From NCBI GenBank assembly GCA_964504305.1, contig CAZDEB010000007.1:62001-126000 (forward strand): a stretch of 64,000 bases of DNA, written 5' to 3'. The DNA is from UBA11606 sp964504305. GTDB taxonomy: Bacteria; Actinomycetota; Acidimicrobiia; Acidimicrobiales; Aldehydirespiratoraceae. Numbering within the stretch: the stretch's first letter is position 1; every line of letters begins with the position of its first letter. Of this stretch, positions 41,911 through 49,904 are shown piece after piece. The position numbers and the translations under genes were made by a program. The notes beneath the pieces are model-generated. The model saw only the letters and a program-made list of their open reading frames with translations, had not been told where the DNA came from and did not search any database.

Positions 41911-44630
41911 TTCTTGTTGGGCCGCGTCGACTTCGACAAGATGAAGCGCGTTGGTGATGAGTCCCAGGTGCGAATAGGCCTGGGGATGGTTNNNNNNNNN
42001 NNNNNNNNNNNNNNNNNNNNNNNNNNNNNNNNNNNNNNNNNNNNNNNNNNNNNNNNNNNNNNNNNNNNNNNNNNNNNNNNNNNNNNNNNNNCAAGATGAA
42101 GCGCGTTGGTGATGAGTCCCAGGTGCGAATAGGCCTGGGGATGGTTTCCCAACGCCCGGCCGCTGACCGGATCGACTTCTTCGGCCAACAAGCCGGTCGG
42201 GCCGGCAAGGTCGACATAGGCGCGGAAGAGCTGACGGGCGCTGTCGAGGTCGCCGATCAGTAGCTTGGCATCGATCAGCCACGAAGTCATGAGGTTGAAC
42301 CCGCCCTCTTCACCGGGCAGACCGTCTTCGTGTTTGTATCGGTAAACCGTGTCGCCGTTGCGGAGCCAAGTTTCGACTGCTTCCACGGTTGCCGCGAAAC
42401 GAGGGTCGTCCGGTGCAATGAGGCCGAATAGTCCCACGGCCAGGACCGACGCGTCGAGATCGGTTCCGTCGTAGGCAGTAGTGAACGAGCCCACTTCGGG
42501 CTTCCATGCCTTGTCCAAAATGTCGGCGGCGATCTCGTCGCGCAGCACGGCCCATTCTGGACGGAGCCGACCGAAGACCTCGTCGGCGATTTTGATGGCT
42601 CGGTCGATGGTGACCCAACACATCACTTTGGAGTTGGTGTGGTGGCGCGGGGCCGAGCGCACTTCCCAGATCCCTTGGTCGGGTTCCATCCAACGGTTTT
42701 CGACGGCGCGGACCAGGTCCTCTACGAGCCGCCAATGTTTCGCCGAGAGGGGAGCACCTACATCGCCGAGTTGATCGATCAGCACAAGAACTGGCCCGAA
42801 GACATCGAGTTGCACCTGATGATCGGCGGCGTTGCCGACCCGTACCGGGCGTGAACCGGCGTAGCCGGCTAGCTCCTCGATGGTCGCCTCCGGCGGTAGC
42901 GAGTGACCGTTGACGGTATAGAGCGGCGAGAGTCGCTCGGGGCCAACGTCGGACGACTCGATGACTTTGAGGAGCCAATCGAGAAGTTCCATTGCTTCGT
43001 TGATCGAGCCCAACTTCACCAGCGCCCCCGCCGACAGCGAGGCGTCACGGATCCAGCAGTACCGATAGTCCCAGTTGCGGACGCCCCCCACGAACTCGGG
43101 CAAGCTGGTGGTCGCGGCGGCCAAGATTGCGCCGGTGGGGCCGTAGCAGAGCGCTTTGAGGGTGAGCGCCGATCGGCGGACCAGATCAGCTTCGACATCG
43201 GGCAACTCGAGACGATGAGCCCAGTCGCGCCAGAAGTTCGTGGTGAGTTCGCGTCGCTCGCTTTCTTCGCTTCGGTCGGCCCGAAGCGAGGCGGTGCCGC
43301 ATCGAAGTTCGAGAGTGACCGGACCGCTATCGAGGTCGACGATGCCCACGGCCGTCTGGTGCATCCCGGTTGACTCTATTTTCCAGTCGATGCCTGGCGA
43401 ACGCAGCACCACAAGGTCCGATGCATTAACGATCTCGAGTCCACCGTCTCGGACTTCGAGTTGCGTCGGGAAACGGCCGAAGTCGAGGCGGGGTGCGAAC
43501 TCGATGCGGGCGCGGCCCGACCCTTCGATCACCCGAACGAGATCGGTACGGCCCGAGATGCGGTTTGGTCGGCCTTCGGAGCAGTCGAGGTAGTCAGTTA
43601 CCGACATGGTGGCCCACGACGTTCGCAGAACCAGCGAGTCGTCTACGTAGGTCTGGTGAGGTTTCCCGTTGGGCAGAACCGGTTCGACCGAGAAGTGGCC
43701 GGCCGCTGGTCCACCGAGCAATTCGGCGAAGATCGCGGCGGAGTCGATACGGGGCACGCACAACCAACTGATTCGGGCATCCGGCGTGACAATGGCGGCG
43801 GTGCGCTGATCAGAAAGCATCGAGTGTTCGTTGATCGGTGTGATGCCCGCGCCGGCGAGCCATTCGGCTCGGTGGCTGGCCAACGCCGCCAGCAGCATTG
43901 AGACTTGCTCGGGTGACTCGACCCTAAACGGGGCAATCGTTGCGCCATCGCCGACCTTTACGCCCACGTCAGGTCCGTGCAGCGTTCGGAATGCGTCTTC
44001 GTCGGTGACGTCGTCGCCCAGGAACATTACGGCGGTGGCGCAAACCGTTGCCCGGACGGTGCGCAGAGCCTTGCCTTTGTTGGTGGGAATCAGCAGAAGC
44101 TCGCAAACCATCTTCCCGTGGCGCACAACCAACTCGCCGATGGTGTCGGCGATCTCGGCCAACTTGGCCAAGACCGTGTCGATTTCGTTGGCGTCGACTT
44201 TGCGGTAGTGGACCGCCACCGAGGCCGGCTTCTTCTCCAACGAAACGCTCGGATGAACATCGATCAGCGTCTTGAGGGCCTCGAGCAGCCGGGTACGACG
44301 GTCACGAAGCACCGGGTCGAGATCGAGCGCGAAATCTATGTCGAACTCGGTGCCGTGGGACCCAACCAGATGAATTTCGGCCGGCAAGCGGCTCAGCATC
44401 GCCAGGTCTCGAAGCGACCTTCCAGAGATCACGGCAACCTCGGTGTTGGCCAGCGCCGCCAAGGTTCGCAGGGCGACAGATGTTTCTCGCAGAGGCAACG
44501 CCTTCATCGGGTCGTCGACAATCGGTGCCACCGTGCCGTCGTAGTCGCAGGCCACCAGCAAGATCGGCGACTGCGCGAGCAGCGCGACCCGCGCTGCGAG
44601 GTCGGGGTCATTCAACACGTGGGCACTCAT
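41905..44630 (-). CDS. Trehalose-6-phosphate phosphatase fused to a GH15 glucoamylase/trehalase-like domain (split by an assembly gap)
   Basis: The N-terminal 260 residues are an OtsB-type HAD phosphatase: LVACDYDGTVAPIVDDPM (nucleophile Asp), ISGRSL, VGSHGTEF and FLGDDVTDEDAF. The rest (about 270-850) is a GH15 glucoamylase/trehalase-like domain, starting INEHSMLSDQRTAAIVTPD, with WDYRYCWIRDASLSAGAL and the GLPGEEGGFNLMTSWLID acid/base region. It would make trehalose and possibly hydrolyse an alpha-glucoside. As given, 100 N and a duplicated 55-bp block (41937-41991 = 42092-42146) break the frame. Removing the N and one copy restores an 856-residue protein ending NALHLVEVDAAQQET at 41905. 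The start is ATG 44630, with TAGCGT upstream. Confidence 0.88.
41937..42146. repeat. Identical 55-bp blocks on both sides of the N gap
   Basis: 41937-41991 and 42092-42146 are identical over all 55 bases (begin CAAGATGAAGCG, end GGGGATGGTT) and flank the N run directly. They are overlapping contig ends rather than a biological repeat: merging them makes the surrounding gene continuous in frame. Confidence 0.95.
41992..42091. other. 100-N scaffold gap
   Basis: Exactly 100 N, the default size used by scaffolders for a gap of unknown length. The real gap length is most likely negative (an overlap of 55 bp), see the flanking identical blocks. Confidence 0.97.
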
Positions 44631-44638
44631 GCCCGGCG

Positions 44639-44708
44639 ACGCTACTGCGCCGGGCGACGTTGAGAGAGGAACCGCGCCCGCGGATGAGGCCGCGCCAGGC
44701 ACTACCGT
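44639..44708. promoter_or_regulatory. Divergent promoters of the trehalose and rhomboid genes
   Basis: On the minus strand TAGCGT (complement of 44639-44644) lies 8 nt before the ATG at 44630. On the plus strand TACCGT (44703-44708) lies 7 nt before the GTG at 44716. Both genes are therefore likely read from leaderless messages that start back to back about 85 bp apart. Confidence 0.5.
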
Positions 44709-44715
44709 CACGGGC

Positions 44716-45552
44716 GTGAGTGATTCAGAGGGCACCAGTTGCTATCGGCATCCCGACCGCCATTCGGGAGTTATTTGCCAACGTTGTGATCGACCGATCT
44801 GCAGCGAGTGCATGCATCAGGCTTCCGTCGGGTTTCATTGTCCCGAATGTGCCAAGGCCGGAAAGCAGCGAGTGATCCGCGGTCCGGTCGCGTTCGACCC
44901 GATCGTCACCAAGGCGCTGATCGCGATAAATGTGGCTGCCTCAGTCGGGGCGTGGGTCTGGGGTGGTTCGTTTGCCGGTCTTTCAGGCAAGGCCGTCGAG
45001 AAGTACTCGCTATTTGGACCGTTCGTCGACGATGGGGAGTTCTACCGGGTTTTCACCGCGTCGGTTCTGCACGACGGGTTCTTGCATCTCGGGTTCAACA
45101 TGTACGCGCTTTGGATCCTCGGCGGCCAACTCGAACGACTTTTCAAACCGCCGAGGTATGTCGCTTTGTACCTCATCTCGCTGTTGAGCGGGGCGTTTGG
45201 GGTCCTGTTGCTCGACCCAACTGCGCCCACCGTTGGAGCGTCTGGTGCAGTGTTTGGCCTGTTTGGGGCGATTGCGGTAGTTCAGCGATCATCAGGCGCC
45301 AGTATTTGGTCCAGTGGACTCGGGCCGATTCTCGGCATCAATCTCTTGCTCACTTTCGCCGTTCCCCAAATCTCGATCGGTGGGCACCTCGGCGGTCTCA
45401 TCGGTGGAGCCATGGTGGGCGCGATATATGTGGCGGCCCTACGCCAGCGTCAGTCCGATGGGGTTGCGGTGACTGCGGCTTCGGTCCTGGGGCTGGTCTT
45501 TTTCCTGGGTTCTTTGTGGGCCGCCGCGCAATGGGCCAATCCCATTTTCTAA
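44716..45552 (+). CDS. Rhomboid intramembrane protease with N-terminal B-box zinc finger
   Basis: 278 residues. Residues 8-45 form a B-box-like zinc site: CYRHPDRHSGVICQRCDRP, then C..CM, then FHCPEC. The rhomboid core follows with YRVFTASVLHDGFLHLGFNMYALW (His/Asn oxyanion region), GASGAVFGLFG (nucleophile Ser, about residue 177) and SIGGHLGGLIGGAM (catalytic His), and about six membrane helices. It cleaves membrane-embedded substrates. The B-box/rhomboid combination is common in actinobacteria. The GTG start has TACCGT 7 nt upstream. Confidence 0.93.
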   Translation: MSDSEGTSCYRHPDRHSGVICQRCDRPICSECMHQASVGFHCPECAKAGKQRVIRGPVAFDPIVTKALIAINVAASVGAWVWGGSFAGLSGKAVEKYSLFGPFVDDGEFYRVFTASVLHDGFLHLGFNMYALWILGGQLERLFKPPRYVALYLISLLSGAFGVLLLDPTAPTVGASGAVFGLFGAIAVVQRSSGASIWSSGLGPILGINLLLTFAVPQISIGGHLGGLIGGAMVGAIYVAALRQRQSDGVAVTAASVLGLVFFLGSLWAAAQWANPIF

Positions 45553-45986
45553 GCGGCGAAGCGCTGAGCGAGTAGGCGGAGGTTGCGCTTCCAGATCTGG
45601 CGCAAAACCATTGCTCCAACGTGGGCCCCTACCCGGCCGGCGAGCCACCACGGAAACCGCAGCGTTTCTTCCCAGACAAATTGTGTTTGGTTACTGCCGG
45701 TTTCAAGGAGGGTGAACTTTCCGTGGCCGGTGACCAACCCGACGTGGCGGACCCCCATCTCTTGTTGGGGAATCCAAGAGGTGATTTCCATACGGTCCTT
45801 TAGGCGAATCGGTCCGACTCGGGTTGGGCACACAAAGGTCGTGCCAAGCCCTTCGTGATGGTCCGATGTGAACACGACACACTCGGCGTCGTGCATCCAT
45901 TCGGCGTGGCGTTCGATGTGACGAAGGTCGGCCCACACCGTGGCCGGATCGGCTTGGAGGTGGGTACTGACCCGCAGCGATGTCAC
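45549..45986 (-). CDS. SRPBCC (polyketide-cyclase/START-like) protein
   Basis: 145 residues of the helix-grip fold. STHLQADPATVWADLRHIERHAEWM at the start is followed by strands around CVVFTSDHHEGLGTTFVC and WVEE-type segments (FVWEETLRFPWW), then the C-terminal long helix (GAMVLRQIWKRNLRLLAQRF). It binds a hydrophobic ligand; the function is unknown. The GTG overlaps the stop of the upstream methyltransferase (GTGA), so the two are coupled. The last 4 bp overlap the convergent rhomboid gene. Confidence 0.82.
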   Translation of the reverse strand: MTSLRVSTHLQADPATVWADLRHIERHAEWMHDAECVVFTSDHHEGLGTTFVCPTRVGPIRLKDRMEITSWIPQQEMGVRHVGLVTGHGKFTLLETGSNQTQFVWEETLRFPWWLAGRVGAHVGAMVLRQIWKRNLRLLAQRFAA

Positions 45987-46726
45987 GAGGCCGGGTCGAG
46001 CTGGTAGATCGATATATGGGTGTCGGCATCTTCGCCAAACGGAGTGCCCGTCCAATCGGACCACCGTTCGCGAAGGGTGAAACCGGCCGCTTTGGCCGAC
46101 TCATCGAGTTGAGCGGGGGTGCGGTAGTGAAGCATCCAGGGCCTCATGCGGTTCCCGGCGGCGCTGATCTCGATGTGGTGTCCCCGGATGACCTGAGTCT
46201 CGTGTTCGACCATCGAGACGCTCAGAACCGCGGTGGTTGGCGTTATGTCTCGCACCGAGATGCCGCCATCGGAGAGCCCTTCGGTCGGGGGGACGAAGCC
46301 TTCGATCGCCAGGACGCCTCCTGGTTGCACAAGCTGGGCCACTGCCTCCAGACAGCGCTGTTGATCGTGGCTGCTGGTGAGATTGAAGAAAGTGTTGAAG
46401 GCTGCGAAAACGACGCCGAACTGCCGTTCGGTCAAGGGGAGGTGGGCCATGTCGGCGCAAATGGTTTCGACGCGGTGGGCGCCTGGTTTGGCAGCCAGTT
46501 TGGCCAGCATCGGGGCCGAGGCATCGATCCCGACGACCCTGAGGCCGGTGCCGGCCAGCGGCAATGCCAGTCGACCGGTGCCGACTCCCAGTTCGAGCAC
46601 ATCGTGGCCGTTGGCCAGCCGACTGATTCCGGCAACGGTTTCGTCGGTGTTGGTGATATCGCCGTACCAACTGTCGTAGACGTCGGCGAAACTGTCGCCG
46701 TAGGTTGCGGGGTCGTAGTTGGCCAT
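45983..46726 (-). CDS. Class I SAM-dependent methyltransferase
   Basis: 247 residues. Motif I is VLELGVGTGRLALPLA (about residue 45), then VVGIDASAPML, ADMAHLPL and an LVQPGGVLAIEGF motif. The first 20 residues DPATYGDSFADVYDSWYGDI are typical of small-molecule methyltransferases. The start at 46726 follows CACACT (complement of 46734-46739) by 7 nt; a longer frame from 46795 would run into the divergent cysteine desulfurase. The substrate may be the ligand of the coupled SRPBCC protein (inference). Confidence 0.85.
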   Translation of the reverse strand: MANYDPATYGDSFADVYDSWYGDITNTDETVAGISRLANGHDVLELGVGTGRLALPLAGTGLRVVGIDASAPMLAKLAAKPGAHRVETICADMAHLPLTERQFGVVFAAFNTFFNLTSSHDQQRCLEAVAQLVQPGGVLAIEGFVPPTEGLSDGGISVRDITPTTAVLSVSMVEHETQVIRGHHIEISAAGNRMRPWMLHYRTPAQLDESAKAAGFTLRERWSDWTGTPFGEDADTHISIYQLDPAS

Positions 46727-46765
46727 CTGGTCCAGTGTGCCGCGTCTGGACCGTAGGCTGCTGAC

Positions 46766-47923
46766 ATGGCCGGTACCGAGATCTATCTTGATCATGCGGC
46801 GAGCACCCCGCTGCGTCCTGAGGCCCGTGAGGCGTGGCTCGAAGCTTCGTCAACTCATCACGCCAACCCCACTGGATCTCACGCTGCGGCTCGGGCGGCG
46901 CGACGAGCGCTGGACGATTCTCGCGACGTGCTGGCTCGGTTGCTCAACCGAGCGCCAGCCGAAGTTGTGTTCACGAGCGGCGGAAGCGAAGCCGACAATG
47001 CGGCTGTGCGAGGCACGCTCAACTCCCGTGGCGGCATAGCGGTATGCAGCGCCGGCGAACACCACGCGGTGCTCGAACCGGTCGAGCACGCGGGTGGTGC
47101 CACTGTGGCCCTTCGTCGAGACGGCCGAGTGAGCCCCGACGACCTCGCCGAAGCGCTGCGGACCAACGAGAACGTCACCCTCGTTTCGATCATGGCCGTC
47201 AACAACGAGACGGGAGCGATCAACGATCTACCCACTCTCATCGATGTAACCCGCACGTTGGCGCCTGATGCGTTGTTTCACACCGATGCCGTGCAGGCGA
47301 TGAACTGGATCGATCTTGGCGTTCACGCGGCCGACGCCGACCTCGTCTCGATCACCGGGCACAAGCTCGGCGGTCCCGTCGGGACGGGAGCACTGTTCGT
47401 ACGAGACGGCTCAGATCTCGATCCTCTTATTCTGGGTGGCGGTCAAGAACGAGGTCGCAGAGCGGGTACGCCTGATGTTGCCGGTGCGGTTGCCTTCGCG
47501 GTCGCCGCCGAGATCGCGGTGTCAACGAGGACCACCGAAGTAGCCCGACTCGGCGCACTTCGCGATCGGCTCGTTCGGGGGCTGAGTGACGACCTCGGCG
47601 ATTCGGTCACGGCCACCGTGCTCGATATCGACCCCGACCTTGCGGTGGCGGGCATTGCCCATGTGTGTTTGCAGGGCATCGAGGCCGAGGCGCTGCTCTT
47701 TTTGCTTGATACGCAAGGACTGCGTGCTTCTGCGGCGTCATCATGTTCGAGCGGGGCTCAGGATCCGTCGCACGTGTTGGCATCGATGGGCATACCTCGA
47801 GAGGTCGCCCAAGGGTCGCTTCGCCTGTCGCTTGGCCACACCACCGCCGACGCCGACATCGACCGGGCCATCGAGTTGATCGTGGCCGCGGTGCGCCGCC
47901 TTCACGGCTACGGGGGCGGCTGA
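46766..47923 (+). CDS. Cysteine desulfurase (NifS/IscS family)
   Basis: 385 residues, fold type I PLP enzyme. YLDHAASTPLRPEA opens the protein, then FTSGGSEADNAAV, EHHAVLEPVEH, the PLP Asp in FHTDAVQAM, the PLP Lys in SITGHKLGGPVG (about residue 200), and the persulfide-carrying Cys in RASAASSCSSGA (about 325). It takes sulfur from cysteine. The next gene, mnmA, overlaps by 1 nt (TGATG), so it probably supplies sulfur for tRNA 2-thiouridine. The ATG is 6 nt after TAGGCT. Confidence 0.93.
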   Translation: MAGTEIYLDHAASTPLRPEAREAWLEASSTHHANPTGSHAAARAARRALDDSRDVLARLLNRAPAEVVFTSGGSEADNAAVRGTLNSRGGIAVCSAGEHHAVLEPVEHAGGATVALRRDGRVSPDDLAEALRTNENVTLVSIMAVNNETGAINDLPTLIDVTRTLAPDALFHTDAVQAMNWIDLGVHAADADLVSITGHKLGGPVGTGALFVRDGSDLDPLILGGGQERGRRAGTPDVAGAVAFAVAAEIAVSTRTTEVARLGALRDRLVRGLSDDLGDSVTATVLDIDPDLAVAGIAHVCLQGIEAEALLFLLDTQGLRASAASSCSSGAQDPSHVLASMGIPREVAQGSLRLSLGHTTADADIDRAIELIVAAVRRLHGYGGG

Positions 47924-48960
47924 TGGCGATCGACGGACCAGTTATGGTCGCCATGTCGGGCGGAGTCGACTCGTCGGTTGCCGCCGCGCTGTTGCTCGAC
48001 GCGGGCCACGAAGTCGTGGGCGTAACCATGAAGTTGTGGGGCGGACCGAGCGACACTGGCTGCTGTGCGGTGAGCGACGTTGACGACGCCCGCCGCGTTG
48101 CCGACCGCCTCGGCATCGAGCATCACGTCTTCAACTTCGGCGACGACTTCGAACGCGATGTGGTCGCGCCGTACGTCGCAGACCACGCTGCTGGGCGGAC
48201 CCCAAATCCCTGCATTGAGTGCAATCGTCATCTCAAATTCGACCGGCTCCTACGCCGCGCTGATGCCCTTGGCTTCAGGCATATCGCCACTGGGCACCAC
48301 GCTCGGATTGTTGATACGCCGGCCGGGCCGCGGCTGGGTCGAGGAGACGATCCCCGCAAAGACCAGTCCTATGTCCTGCACGTGATACCCGAACCAGTCT
48401 TGGCTCGACTCTTGTTGCCGGTCGGTGCAATGACCAAGGCTGACGTGCGACGAATCGCCGCCGATCTCGACCTTCGTACGGCCAACAAGCCCGAGAGTCA
48501 AGATGTGTGCTTCATAACCAACGAGCACGGTCGTGAGTCGTTTCTGGGGAGCCGGATCCCGCTTAAACCAGCGCGCGTGGTCGACAACTCCGGCGCGACG
48601 CTCGGAGCGGTCGATTCGATCGAGTTGGTCACGATCGGGCAACGCAAAGGGCTGGGGTTGCCCGGCGGCACCGACCCGAAGTACGTCGTCGACGTGGATG
48701 CTGCGGCCGGTCACGTAGTGGTCGGGAGCAAGGACGACTTGCAAACCAGCTACACCCCGCTCGACTCTTGGCAATGGGTCAGCGCACCGGTAGCTGGTCA
48801 AGTCGAACTGCAGTGCTCGGCCCACGGTGCGGTCGCCGCTGGCATGGTGGGTTCCGACGGGGTCTCGTGGAAGGCTGACCACCGGCGTATTGCCGCCGGC
48901 CAGAGCATCGTTGCCTATGTCGACGATCTGGTTGTTGGCGGCGGTATTGCCGGACGGTAA
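47923..48960 (+). CDS. mnmA: tRNA-specific 2-thiouridylase MnmA
   Basis: 345 residues. PP-loop MVAMSGGVDSSVAAALLLDAGH, HVFNFGDDFERDVV, the catalytic Cys pair in TPNPCIECNRHLKF and ESQDVCFITN, and the C-terminal beta-barrel domain starting at VTIGQRKGLGLPGG are all present and in order. It makes 2-thiouridine at the wobble position of tRNA Lys, Glu and Gln. Its sulfur donor is likely the desulfurase encoded just upstream. Confidence 0.95.
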   Translation: MAIDGPVMVAMSGGVDSSVAAALLLDAGHEVVGVTMKLWGGPSDTGCCAVSDVDDARRVADRLGIEHHVFNFGDDFERDVVAPYVADHAAGRTPNPCIECNRHLKFDRLLRRADALGFRHIATGHHARIVDTPAGPRLGRGDDPRKDQSYVLHVIPEPVLARLLLPVGAMTKADVRRIAADLDLRTANKPESQDVCFITNEHGRESFLGSRIPLKPARVVDNSGATLGAVDSIELVTIGQRKGLGLPGGTDPKYVVDVDAAAGHVVVGSKDDLQTSYTPLDSWQWVSAPVAGQVELQCSAHGAVAAGMVGSDGVSWKADHRRIAAGQSIVAYVDDLVVGGGIAGR

Positions 48961-48971
48961 CCGCCGAGTCG

Positions 48972-49859
48972 CTAGGCGATCGGTAGACCCCGATCGGCGG
49001 CAACCCGGAGCAGCGTCGCCGGACGCGTTGGCGAAAACAGCAGCGACCTGATCACCTGTTCCTCGGCCTCACCACGACCGGTCACCATCGACACCGTGAC
49101 TGGCTCGTTCAGGCGTAGTTCGAGCGCCAGACCGAGGGCCTGATTTGTGAGATCGGTGCCCGCGGTGTCTCGACGCGCCGGACCCAGGCCCGCGATCTCG
49201 CGGCTGACAAACAAGACCGGTTCGAGCAACGTTGTTGGATCGTGCACCACAACGCCGTTGGGCACGAACACAATGAATCGGCTGGTGAGCGCATGAAGGG
49301 CATTGATAGCGAACCAGGCAACGGGGAATCCGATCACGACGGCGAGGGCGCCCAACACCCACCGGGTGTCGGCTAGAAGCAGCGGGCCGATTGCCAGCCC
49401 ACCGAGAACTGCTGCAGTGGTTGGTCCGACCAAGAACATCAACGCCACGCCCGGCGCCTTGAGCAAGAAGCGCTGTTCGTCGCCGTAGCTGACCCCGTCG
49501 ACGAACCGGTCACCAACGCCCGGTAGAAGCGTGACGAGAACGGCCACCGCCGCGACGACCACGCCGACGGTGCTGGTGACCGAGGTTTCGACGCCGGCGG
49601 CGGCCCAAATCGCGGCGACGAATCCGCCGATGGTCCCGACTCGTACGATTGTGAGCGTCACCGGCCTCGGAACAGCCATAGCTGCCAACACCGCGGCCCA
49701 AAGCAACCATGCCGCGATCGACACCGTGCTTCGGAACGGATTGTCGACATCGGCGAGTCGAGTGCCTATCAGTTCGCCGGCTGCGAAGGGCTGGCTGATC
49801 CACAACGCGACCATCAGCGCGGTCTGACGCTGGCGCGGGCTTTGAGGCAATGCGAACAC
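48972..49859 (-). CDS. Multi-spanning membrane protein of unknown function
   Basis: About 295 residues with at least six membrane helices (for example SIAAWLLWAAVLAAMAV, IRVGTIGGFVAAIWAAAG, VVVAAVAVLVTLL, ALMFLVGPTTAAVLGGL, WVLGALAVVIGFPVAWFAI). A soluble C-terminal 80 residues follow, with VHDPTTLLEPVLFVSREIAGLGPA and a basic tail. No family recognised. I place the start at GTG 49857-49859, 9 nt after GATAGT on the minus strand (complement of 49869-49874). TTG 49868 is the longer alternative. Divergent from ligA with shared promoter repeats. Confidence 0.72.
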   Translation of the reverse strand: MFALPQSPRQRQTALMVALWISQPFAAGELIGTRLADVDNPFRSTVSIAAWLLWAAVLAAMAVPRPVTLTIVRVGTIGGFVAAIWAAAGVETSVTSTVGVVVAAVAVLVTLLPGVGDRFVDGVSYGDEQRFLLKAPGVALMFLVGPTTAAVLGGLAIGPLLLADTRWVLGALAVVIGFPVAWFAINALHALTSRFIVFVPNGVVVHDPTTLLEPVLFVSREIAGLGPARRDTAGTDLTNQALGLALELRLNEPVTVSMVTGRGEAEEQVIRSLLFSPTRPATLLRVAADRGLPIA

Positions 49860-49863
49860 GGCA

Positions 49864-49896
49864 GCCAAACTATCGACGCCTCCGCCAAACTATCCT
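49864..49896. promoter_or_regulatory. Divergent promoter built from two GCCAAACTATC repeats
   Basis: GCCAAACTATC occurs at 49864-49874 and again at 49884-49894. The first copy read on the minus strand supplies GATAGT for the membrane-protein gene. The second runs into TATCCT (49891-49896), 8 nt before the ligA ATG. One repeated 11-mer thus provides -10 boxes in both directions. Confidence 0.5.
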
Positions 49897-49904
49897 CAAT
49901 CGCG

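Noticed and set aside
41937..42146. Flanking 55-bp repeats as attachment sites or target-site duplications of a mobile element
   Set aside because: They flank only N bases, fall inside one gene, and merging them restores the frame exactly, which points to assembly.
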